The notes beneath the pieces are model-generated. The model did not search any database, was not told where the DNA came from, and was given only the letters and a program-made list of their open reading frames with translations. Below are positions 1-4,959 of a stretch of DNA of 6,409 bases, one piece after another. Source of the DNA: JBFELU01 sp041572755 (lineage in GTDB: Bacteria > Actinomycetota > Acidimicrobiia > Spongiisociales > UBA11373); the NCBI GenBank assembly GCA_041572755.1, contig JBFFRY010000057.1, positions 1 through 6,409 of the forward strand, read 5' to 3'. Each line of letters starts with the position of its first letter. The stretch's first letter is position 1. The translations under genes and the position numbers were made by a program.

Positions 1-170
1 GCCGCCATCTGGGGGCGGCAGCGCCCCTCGAGCGTGGGGCCCTCCCAGCGCAGCCCCGCCCACTCGGCGGCGAGCAACGCCCCCCGCGGGCCGGGCACCA
101 CCCGCCAGAGACGGTGCCCCACGAACGGGCGGATCGTCAGCAGCGGCCCCGGAGGATGAGCCGGGGTCAC
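1..170 (-). CDS. Partial unknown protein (N-terminal 56 residues), coupled to upstream membrane protein gene
   Basis: An open frame starts at a GTG at 170-168 that overlaps the TGA of the preceding membrane-protein gene in a GTGA arrangement, and it stays open to the left window edge (56 codons plus 2 bases). The same overlap occurs at the previous junction, which supports this start and implies translational coupling. The visible protein begins VTPAHPPGPLLTIRPF and has no signal peptide or membrane segment. Around residues 18-51 there is a GHRLWRV stretch, then a Leu/Ala run, then RWEGPTLEGRC. This resembles, from memory, a short actinobacterial domain with a 'GYRxWRV ... W.pGePL.A.C' layout, but the match is weak and gives no function. 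The rest of the gene lies outside the window, so no role is assigned. No good Shine-Dalgarno sequence precedes the GTG, as expected if ribosomes reinitiate from the upstream gene. Confidence 0.6.
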   Translation of the reverse strand, partial: MTPAHPPGPLLTIRPFVGHRLWRVVPGPRGALLAAEWAGLRWEGPTLEGRCRPQMA

Positions 171-1525
171 CCCGCCGAGAGGATGGTGAGCCCCAGTCCC
201 GTCAGCACCACCATCAGCGCCAGCATGGCGTACTGGGTCCGCACGGCCCGCTCGGCGGGGAACACCGCCAGGGCTCGATCGTGGGCGAGCACCACACCGA
301 CGAGATGCCCGGCCACGATGACGGCGACCTGGACCCACCACACCACGGTCGGCGACAGGAAGGTGAAGTTGATGGTGCGATCGGCCGTCCCGAAGAGGTC
401 CCACCCCGCTCCGAACGGATCGCTGATCGCCGACAGCAGCAGCTGCCCCTCGAAGAGGACGAGGGTGAAGTAGTGGGCCACCGCATAGGCGAGCCCGATG
501 GGAACGAGAGTGTGGGCGAACGAGCGGGCCACGCCCACGGCGTCCAGTTCCGGATCCCCGGCGATGCGGACCGCAAACCACGAGGCGCCCAGGTAGGCGG
601 CCCCGATGACACCCACGGTGCCCAGCAGGGCCAGGGTCCCGAACCACTCGGATGACTGGGCGCTCCCCACCAGATCGAAGGACACCTCGTCCCACCACGG
701 CGTGTTGGAGAGCCCGTCGTAGGTGACCGTGCCGATCATGGCAACCACGAAGAACGTGACGCCGGGCCAGAGCGGGAGCGCCGGGAGCGCTCGAAGCCAG
801 CCGCGTCGCACCAGCCTTCCGTCCTCAGTGCGCCCCAACGGGCCGATGCTGCTCAGCAGCCGGTGATACACGGCGAATCCGTCGGCGCCGGACACCGCCC
901 GGCTCACCCCGACCCGTTCCATCCAGGCGAGCATGTAGATCGTGTAGGCCAAGGCGGCGAACCCCAGCGCCCGCGGCGAGGCCGAATCCGGGTACACGAG
1001 CTCCAGCCAGGTGAACGCCACGAAGGCCAGCCCGGCCGGCCACACTCCCCAGCTGCCGGGATCACCATCCCGGCGCTCCAGGCCCATCCAGCGCCCCAGC
1101 GCCGCCCAGGGACTCACCGCCGCCCACAGGTTGCCGGTGACCGAGGCGAGAAACGGCAACACCAGCCAGAAAACCACCCACACCGCAACCGGGGCGATGT
1201 TGGTCCGAACCTCCGACTCGCCGAATATCCCGGCGGCGATGACCAGTGACAGCGTGAGGACACCGACGGCCTGGGCGCTCCCGATCAGCCAGCGGGGAAC
1301 CCGCACTCCCCGGGGATCGGTGCGAGGACCGTCTTGGAGCCGGGGCTGCGGCCAGAGCACGGCCAGCGCCCCGAAGGAGAGCGCCAGCACGACGCCGGCC
1401 CCGTAGAGGAAGTACTCGAGCGGCACCGGCAGATCACTGCGGCCGCCGATGCCGTGCGCCAATGCCGGAGCCGGGATCAGCACCAGACCGAGGCCCAGCA
1501 GCGCGCCGCGCCGCAGCCACCTCAC
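167..1525 (-). CDS. Polytopic membrane protein with signal peptide and paired membrane histidines (452 aa)
   Basis: The frame is open far upstream to 2119, but the stretch before 1525 is Arg/His-rich and merely shadows the lipoprotein gene. The real start is the GTG at 1525-1523, which overlaps the lipoprotein's TGA. From there the protein opens with a clear signal peptide (RR, a hydrophobic core, then APALA), and the predicted mature chain starts at His24 (HGIGG). About nine or ten hydrophobic segments follow, for example near residues 36-58, 83-100, 112-128, 162-176, 186-201, 250-266, 296-317, 336-358, 393-414 and 431-450. Histidines 338, 351, 407 and 415 lie in or at the ends of two late helices (FAHTLVP, AVAHYFT, AGHLVG, LAHDRA). 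Proteins of this look are widespread in Actinobacteria; I recall database entries labelled 'fenitrothion hydrolase', a name I would not trust as a function. No catalytic hydrolase motif is visible. Metal or heme binding is an inference from the histidines and the cupredoxin-like partner gene. Confidence 0.85.
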   Translation of the reverse strand: MRWLRRGALLGLGLVLIPAPALAHGIGGRSDLPVPLEYFLYGAGVVLALSFGALAVLWPQPRLQDGPRTDPRGVRVPRWLIGSAQAVGVLTLSLVIAAGIFGESEVRTNIAPVAVWVVFWLVLPFLASVTGNLWAAVSPWAALGRWMGLERRDGDPGSWGVWPAGLAFVAFTWLELVYPDSASPRALGFAALAYTIYMLAWMERVGVSRAVSGADGFAVYHRLLSSIGPLGRTEDGRLVRRGWLRALPALPLWPGVTFFVVAMIGTVTYDGLSNTPWWDEVSFDLVGSAQSSEWFGTLALLGTVGVIGAAYLGASWFAVRIAGDPELDAVGVARSFAHTLVPIGLAYAVAHYFTLVLFEGQLLLSAISDPFGAGWDLFGTADRTINFTFLSPTVVWWVQVAVIVAGHLVGVVLAHDRALAVFPAERAVRTQYAMLALMVVLTGLGLTILSAG

Positions 1526-2016
1526 GGAGCCACCTGCAACTCGAGAATCGCGGTGTGAGCCTCTTCCAGCTCCACCTCGAAGATGCCGGGAATGTCGGCG
1601 GTCATCTCGAGCACGGCCGGATCGCCGGGTGTCACCTCGGCGAACTGGTCGTAGCCGTGCACGTGGACCTCGTCTGCCACATCGGCATCGATCACGATGC
1701 GCACCTCCGAACCCAGCGCCACCTCGTACCGGCCGCCACCGGTGACCGTCCCGTCGCGAACGGTGACCTCGATGGTGGTGCCGCCGTAGACCGGCTCGGT
1801 CGTCGGGGCAACCGTCGTCGTCGTGGTGGCCTCGGTCGTGGTCGAGGTGTCCGGAACGCCGGTGGTCGGGGCCGCCGTCGCGGGCGGGGCCTGAGTGGTC
1901 GCCGGGGCCGTCGTCGTGGAGGAAGCGACGCCGTCTCCGGCAGCGTCGTCGCCGCAGCCCGACAGCGCGACGACGAAAACCAACAGTGCAGGGAAGAGGC
2001 GGAGGGAGGTCGACAT
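1522..2016 (-). CDS. Lipoprotein with Thr/Pro-rich linker and cupredoxin-like domain (164 aa)
   Basis: The ATG at 2016-2014 is chosen because it gives a compact lipoprotein signal: MSTSLRLF, a hydrophobic core, then the lipobox LSGC with Cys21. An in-frame ATG 14 codons upstream (2058) would put extra residues before the signal. After Cys21 comes a flexible Thr/Ala/Pro-rich linker (about residues 31-75), typical of surface lipoproteins of high-GC Gram-positives. Residues 77-164 look like a small beta-sandwich of the cupredoxin-like type: a GxxYEVALGSEVRIVI strand pair, then VHVHGYD (His118, His120), then an IPGIFEVELEEAH strand (His154) and a final LELQV strand. The domain has no cysteine, so a classical type 1 copper site is not possible; the three histidines could bind another metal ion or none. 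The protein should sit on the outer face of the membrane. It is coupled by a GTGA overlap to the polytopic membrane protein, so the two probably act together. Confidence 0.85.
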   Translation of the reverse strand: MSTSLRLFPALLVFVVALSGCGDDAAGDGVASSTTTAPATTQAPPATAAPTTGVPDTSTTTEATTTTTVAPTTEPVYGGTTIEVTVRDGTVTGGGRYEVALGSEVRIVIDADVADEVHVHGYDQFAEVTPGDPAVLEMTADIPGIFEVELEEAHTAILELQVAP

Positions 2017-2160
2017 CGGCGGAAGGGTAATCACCCGAGCGAGCGAACCTCGCAGCACTCCCCCGGCAACGAACCGGCATCGATCGGGAGAGTGGGGTTC
2101 CCGGTGAGCGCCTCCCCATCCGGACCGCCGGTTCGCCGGGTCGGTGGGGTGTGGCCGCGC
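2017..2160. other. Intergenic gap between pilT and the lipoprotein gene
   Basis: This is the only real gap in the minus-strand gene series on the left. It must hold the 3' end signals of pilT and any promoter for the lipoprotein operon. I found one imperfect hairpin (listed separately) but no convincing -35/-10 pair, and no strong Shine-Dalgarno sequence ahead of the ATG at 2016. Read-through from pilT therefore cannot be excluded. Confidence 0.5.
2124..2145 (-). terminator. Possible hairpin terminator after pilT
   Basis: An inverted repeat lies 16 bases beyond the pilT stop codon: arm ACCGCCGG (plus strand 2124-2131), a TTCG tetraloop (2132-2135), and arm CCGG-GT-CGGT (2136-2145) with a 2-base bulge. 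The stem is very GC-rich, but no T-run follows it in the minus-strand reading direction, so it is at best a weak or factor-assisted terminator. Confidence 0.25.
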
Positions 2161-3417
2161 TCAGCTCAGCAGTCGGTCGAGGTTCCCCGGATCTTGGGCG
2201 AATGCCAGGGCGTCTCCCCTGCCGATCAACCCCTGCTGGTAGAGCATGGCGAGATGGCTGTCGAGGGTGAACATCCCCAACTGCCGGTTGGTCTGCATCA
2301 CATCGGGGATCTTGTTGACTTCGCTGTTGCGGATCATGTTGGCGATGGCCGGGGTCATGATCATGACTTCCAGCGCCGAGATCCGGGCCGGGACCGAGGC
2401 GCTGCCCTTGGACGCATTCCCTCCGGATGTCGGCACGAGCACCTGGCTGATGACCGAGAGCAGCGACAAGGCCAACTGCACCCGGATCTGCGCCTGCTGG
2501 TTGCTCGGGAACGCATCGATGATGCGATTGATCGTCTTGGCGCTGCCGGTCGTGTGCAACGTCGCCAGCACCAGGTGGCCGGTTTCGGCGGCCGTGACCG
2601 CCGCCGACATGGTCTCGAGATCACGCATCTCCCCGACCAGCAGCACATCGGGGTCCTGGCGCAGCGCCCGCCGCATCGCTTCAGCGAAGGTGGGGGTGTC
2701 GGTGCCCACCTCTCGCTGGGTCACGAATGACCTCTTGTGGCTGTGACGGAACTCGACGGGGTCCTCGATCGTGATGATGTGGCGCGACAGGTTGGTGTTC
2801 ATCCAATCGACCATCGTCGCCAGCGTCGTCGACTTTCCCGACCCGGTCGGGCCGGTCACGAGGACGAGGCCTCGGGGTCTCTGCAGCAGATCGATCACCT
2901 CCGGAGGCAGGCCGATCTCCTCGAAGGTCAGGAACTCGGAGGGAATGCTGCGCAGCACTGCGCCAACACCACCCTGCTGCCGAAGCACACTCACCCGGAA
3001 GCGCTGTCCGTTGGTGTGAGCGATTCCGAAGTCGGCGGTGCCCACCTTCTGCACCTCGTCCCACTGCGACTCGCTGCACAGCGATTTGGCGAAGCCGTAG
3101 GTGGCCTTGGCGTCCCACACTTCACTGGTGAGATCGACCAACTCACCGTCGACCCTGACGCGGGGAGGGCCTCCGGGCTGGATGTGGAGATCCGACCCGC
3201 CGGCGGTGAGGCACCGCTCCAGCATCCGGGCCACGTGAGGGGCACGATTGTGGATGGGAGCCTTGGCCGGTGCAGGGGGGGTTGCCCGCTCCTTGGGAGA
3301 CGCCGGTGGGGCGACGCGCTCTCGTGGAGGAGCGGCCTCGGGCCGCGCCGTTGGTGATTCCGGGTTCACGTGAATCTGTATCGGCGGAGACGAGCCCAAC
3401 CTGAACCGGCGCGACAA
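2161..3417 (-). CDS. pilT: PilT-type twitching motility / type IV pilus retraction ATPase (418 aa)
   Basis: This is a hexameric cytoplasmic ATPase of the secretion ATPase (GspE/PilT) superfamily, which in type IV pilus systems powers pilin disassembly at the membrane base. Motifs, numbered from the TTG start: GGSDLHIQPG near 73-82 opening the N-terminal PAS-like domain; Walker A GPTGSGKST at 189-197; Asp box IITIEDPVEF at 214-223; Walker B region DPDVLLVGEMRD at 255-266 with Glu263; His box TGHLVLATLHT at 279-289; and a C-terminal AIANMIRN at 357-364 where PilT proteins have AIRNLIRE. A short Ser/Gly-rich insert sits at about 331-342. The first 60 residues are a Pro/Ala/Arg-rich tail absent from the standard family, whose length is about 350. 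The start is uncertain: the TTG at 3417 abuts the divergent gene's ATG, a GTG at 3369 would give 402 residues, and no clear ribosome site marks either. No other pilus gene is visible. Whether it retracts pili or serves another assembly machine cannot be told from this window. Confidence 0.93.
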   Translation of the reverse strand: MSRRFRLGSSPPIQIHVNPESPTARPEAAPPRERVAPPASPKERATPPAPAKAPIHNRAPHVARMLERCLTAGGSDLHIQPGGPPRVRVDGELVDLTSEVWDAKATYGFAKSLCSESQWDEVQKVGTADFGIAHTNGQRFRVSVLRQQGGVGAVLRSIPSEFLTFEEIGLPPEVIDLLQRPRGLVLVTGPTGSGKSTTLATMVDWMNTNLSRHIITIEDPVEFRHSHKRSFVTQREVGTDTPTFAEAMRRALRQDPDVLLVGEMRDLETMSAAVTAAETGHLVLATLHTTGSAKTINRIIDAFPSNQQAQIRVQLALSLLSVISQVLVPTSGGNASKGSASVPARISALEVMIMTPAIANMIRNSEVNKIPDVMQTNRQLGMFTLDSHLAMLYQQGLIGRGDALAFAQDPGNLDRLLS

Positions 3418-3818
3418 TGCGTCAGATGCGAGGCTGGACCGAACTCGGCCGGGGGCTGCGCCTGCGGTGCCCCAACTGCGGCTCCCCGGGCATGGTGGGA
3501 GCGTGGGGCCGTTTCGCCGCTCACTGCCCGGCCTGCGGGCACCGATTCGAGCGCGAGGAGGGCTACTGGCTCGGGGCGGTGCTGCTCAACACGGTGGCCG
3601 CCACAGGGGCGATCGTCGTGGTGCTCGTCACCCTGATGGCGACCACCTGGCCGGAGGTCCCCGTGGGGGTCGTCACCGCCGTGGTGGCGGCCGTCGGTGT
3701 GATCGTGCCGATCGCCTTCTACCCGTGGGCCAAGGCGTTGTGGGTCGCCCTGGACCTCACGGTGCGTCCCCCCGAAGCCCGGGAACGGAAGGCCGCCGCG
3801 AGAAGGCGTTCCCCCTGA
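3417..3818 (+). CDS. DUF983 family zinc-ribbon membrane protein (133 aa)
   Basis: The protein has the standard DUF983 layout. A short basic N-terminus leads into a zinc ribbon with CPNCG (Cys18, Cys21) and CPACG (Cys37, Cys40), then the signature FEREEGYWLGA (44-54), then two membrane helices (about 52-75 and 83-105) with a conserved FYPWAKALWVALDL segment, and an Arg/Lys-rich cytoplasmic tail. The biochemical role of DUF983 is not established; the genes are often found beside cytochrome oxidase or heme-copper assembly genes, which fits the oxidase operon about 530 bases downstream here. The start could be the ATG at 3417 or the one at 3426 (MRGWTE), since neither has a clear Shine-Dalgarno sequence. 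It is divergent from pilT with almost no space between, and convergent with the next gene. Confidence 0.88.
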   Translation: MRQMRGWTELGRGLRLRCPNCGSPGMVGAWGRFAAHCPACGHRFEREEGYWLGAVLLNTVAATGAIVVVLVTLMATTWPEVPVGVVTAVVAAVGVIVPIAFYPWAKALWVALDLTVRPPEARERKAAARRRSP

Positions 3819-3925
3819 AGGCACCGACGCCACCCGAGAGTTCCCGGCGGCATTCGGCGCGCACCAGACCGCAGCCGCCGAGATCTGAGCACCGCCGGAG
3901 CGGGGATCGGGAGGGTGACAGATGG
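3819..3925. other. Convergent intergenic spacer
   Basis: This spacer separates the 3' ends of the DUF983 gene and the small membrane protein gene. It holds a perfect 7-base inverted repeat (CGGCGGC at 3845-3851, GCCGCCG at 3874-3880) with a 22-base loop and no T-run. That could contribute to bidirectional termination, but the long loop makes this weak. Confidence 0.3.
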
Positions 3926-4225
3926 CTAGCTCCGGTTGCGCGGGACCAGCGCCGCCGCCGCCACGACGACCGAAAGCGCCAGACCCCACAGCACCAGACG
4001 GGGCCGGAACACGACGACCGCCGAGAAGATGCCGATCCCGAGCCAACCGGCCACGGGGATCCGACGCGCCGAGGGGAGCACTAGCCACACCGCCCCCAGC
4101 ACCAACCCGGCACGCAGGAGCATCCCGCCCCACACCACATGGTTCTCGCCGAGATCCACCAGCATGGCAAAGGCTCCCCCGGCGACGAGCAGCCCGGCGA
4201 TCACACCCAGCGTGGGACGGTGCAT
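3926..4225 (-). CDS. Small four-helix membrane protein of unknown function (99 aa)
   Basis: I chose the ATG at 4225-4223 because the protein then begins MHRPTLGVIAG and enters a membrane helix at once. In-frame starts upstream at 4264 and 4330 would add an Arg/Pro-rich, low-quality leader that overlaps the oxidase promoter region. Four hydrophobic stretches are visible at about residues 6-24, 30-50, 58-73 and 76-94, with basic turns (SARR at 52-55, RPR at 74-76) and a PRNRS tail, which suggests cytoplasmic loops. Glu27-Asn28-His29 between helices 1 and 2 are the only notable polar residues. I do not recognise a named family. The gene is divergent from the oxidase operon, so the two may share a regulatory region. 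A -10-like TACGCT lies 7 bases before the ATG, consistent with a leaderless transcript. Confidence 0.7.
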   Translation of the reverse strand: MHRPTLGVIAGLLVAGGAFAMLVDLGENHVVWGGMLLRAGLVLGAVWLVLPSARRIPVAGWLGIGIFSAVVVFRPRLVLWGLALSVVVAAAALVPRNRS

Positions 4226-4232
4226 GGCCGGC

Positions 4233-4238
4233 AGCGTA
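4233..4238 (-). promoter_or_regulatory. Candidate -10 element for a leaderless small membrane protein mRNA
   Basis: On the minus strand TACGCT occupies 4238-4233 and ends 7 bases before the A of the ATG at 4225. That is the spacing expected when transcription starts at the start codon itself, a common arrangement in Actinobacteria. It would also explain the lack of a Shine-Dalgarno sequence. No good -35 hexamer is visible. Confidence 0.3.
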
Positions 4239-4269
4239 GAGGCCGCCGGCCGACGTTCGAGCATCAAGC

Positions 4270-4294
4270 CGGTTTGCACCTGTGAGGCAAGCCG
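4270..4294. repeat. Inverted repeat 1 upstream of the oxidase operon
   Basis: CGGTTTGC (4270-4277) pairs with GCAAGCCG (4287-4294) across a 9-base loop, with one G-T mismatch that would be a wobble pair in RNA. It lies between the divergent small membrane protein gene and the oxidase genes, and could be an operator or simply a GC-rich fold. Confidence 0.35.
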
Positions 4295-4315
4295 CCGGGC
4301 ATGGTTCCCGCCCGG
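4295..4315. repeat. Inverted repeat 2 abutting a -10-like box
   Basis: A perfect inverted repeat, CCGGGC (4295-4300) and GCCCGG (4310-4315), has a 9-base centre. It begins directly where inverted repeat 1 ends and stops one base before the TATGCT box at 4316. A protein bound here would cover the promoter spacer, which is a plausible repressor or activator position, but no regulator is known from the window. Confidence 0.35.
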
Positions 4316-4321
4316 TATGCT
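4316..4321 (+). promoter_or_regulatory. Candidate -10 box of the ba3 oxidase operon
   Basis: TATGCT at 4316-4321 fits a -10 hexamer. Transcription would start near 4328, giving a leader of about 20 bases before the ATG at 4348. The expected -35 region (around 4293-4298) has no match to TTGACA and lies inside the inverted repeats, so an activator or alternative sigma factor may be needed if this is the promoter. TTGCAC at 4274-4279 is too far upstream to serve as its -35. Confidence 0.3.
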
Positions 4322-4347
4322 GCCGCCCAATCGGCGAGGGAGCCCTC

Positions 4348-4479
4348 ATGACGGAACACGGCGAGGGTCGGGCAAGCGAAGAGCAGCCGCGGGGCACGCT
4401 GGCCATCATGGTCCTCTTCTTGATCGTGATCATCGGCCTGTGGGTGTGGACCTACGCGACGCTGTTGACGAGGGCCTGA
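4348..4479 (+). CDS. cbaD: ba3-type cytochrome c oxidase subunit IIa (43 aa)
   Basis: The ATG at 4348 follows a good ribosome site (GAGGGA at 4336-4341). It gives a 43-residue protein: a polar N-terminus (MTEHGEGRASEEQ), then PRGTLAIMVLF entering one membrane helix (about 17-40), and the tail TLLTRA. Size and pattern match subunit IIa of B-family oxidases, whose Thermus ba3 example begins MEEKPKGALAV and is also a single helix. In that enzyme the helix fills the place of the first transmembrane helix missing from the ba3 subunit II. The gene sits 3 bases ahead of the subunit II gene and is the first of the operon. In-frame upstream starts would add a Cys/Pro-rich leader without a ribosome site. 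Genes this short are often missed. The assignment rests on the sequence pattern and on position. Confidence 0.87.
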   Translation: MTEHGEGRASEEQPRGTLAIMVLFLIVIIGLWVWTYATLLTRA

Positions 4480-4482
4480 CCG

Positions 4483-4959
4483 GTGGGCCTCAAGGTCGAG
4501 CGCTACGAGCGCATCGTGCTGTACGCCACGGTGGTGGTCCTGGTCCTGGCTTTCGCCGCCATCGTCGTCTCCGTGGTGGAGTCGAACATCCACCTCCCCG
4601 AGGACTACGCCACCATCGACCCGAGTGCGGTCTCGGACACTCCTCCCTTCGACGCACCCGGCCTCTACCAGGTCGGGGAGAACGAGTACGAGGCGGTGGT
4701 GGTCGCCCAAGCATTCTCTTTCAACCCCTCCGAGATCCGCATACCGGCCGGATCCTCGGTGACCTTCCTCATCACCTCGGTCGATGTGACCCACGGCTTC
4801 ATGATCCCCAGAACCGCGGTGAACGGCATGGTGCTCCCCGGCCAGATCACCCGGCTCACCGCCGACTTCGACGAGCCCGGTGAGCACACGATCGTGTGCC
4901 ACGAGTTCTGCGGCATCGGGCACCACGCCATGTTCGGAAAGGTGGTGGTTGAGGAATGA
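4483..4959 (+). CDS. cbaB: ba3-type cytochrome c oxidase subunit II, CuA-containing (158 aa)
   Basis: This subunit accepts electrons from a c-type cytochrome or cupredoxin through a binuclear CuA centre on the outer face of the membrane and passes them to heme b in subunit I. It starts at a GTG (4483) with GAGGG at 4470-4474 as the ribosome site. A single membrane helix spans about residues 11-32, followed by a linker and a cupredoxin domain (about 68-156). The CuA ligands are all visible: His104 (VTHGF), Cys139 and Cys143 (CHEFC), His147 and Met150 (GHHAMFG), with Glu141 as the backbone ligand position. Glu9 in RYERIV aligns by eye with Thermus ba3 Glu15, the proposed proton entry residue. 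With one helix and about 160 residues, it has the short ba3 form rather than the two-helix A-type form. Its TGA overlaps the subunit I ATG (ATGA). Confidence 0.95.
   Translation: MGLKVERYERIVLYATVVVLVLAFAAIVVSVVESNIHLPEDYATIDPSAVSDTPPFDAPGLYQVGENEYEAVVVAQAFSFNPSEIRIPAGSSVTFLITSVDVTHGFMIPRTAVNGMVLPGQITRLTADFDEPGEHTIVCHEFCGIGHHAMFGKVVVEE

Noticed and set aside
1790..1930. Repeat-like stretch in the lipoprotein gene
   Set aside because: The apparent repetition is the codon pattern of the Thr/Ala/Pro linker, not a DNA repeat element.
1526..2119. N-terminal 198-codon extension of the membrane protein frame
   Set aside because: It is Arg/His/Gly-rich low-complexity sequence lying antiphase over the lipoprotein gene, and the signal peptide sits directly after the GTG at 1525.
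1462..2730. Plus-strand open frame of 422 codons
   Set aside because: It lies opposite the lipoprotein and pilT genes with Arg/Gly/His-rich composition and no domain-like pattern; open frames of this size are expected on the reverse of GC-rich genes.
3845..3880. Inverted repeat as a strong terminator between convergent genes
   Set aside because: The 22-base loop and the absence of a T-run make it too weak to call a terminator with confidence; it is mentioned only under the spacer.
3366..4433. Minus-strand open frame of 355 codons
   Set aside because: It covers the DUF983 gene in antisense and runs through intergenic sequence; Arg/Gly/Ser-rich without motifs.
3936..4883. Plus-strand open frame of 315 codons
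   Set aside because: It overlaps the well-supported subunit IIa and II genes in another frame and is Arg/His/Pro-rich.
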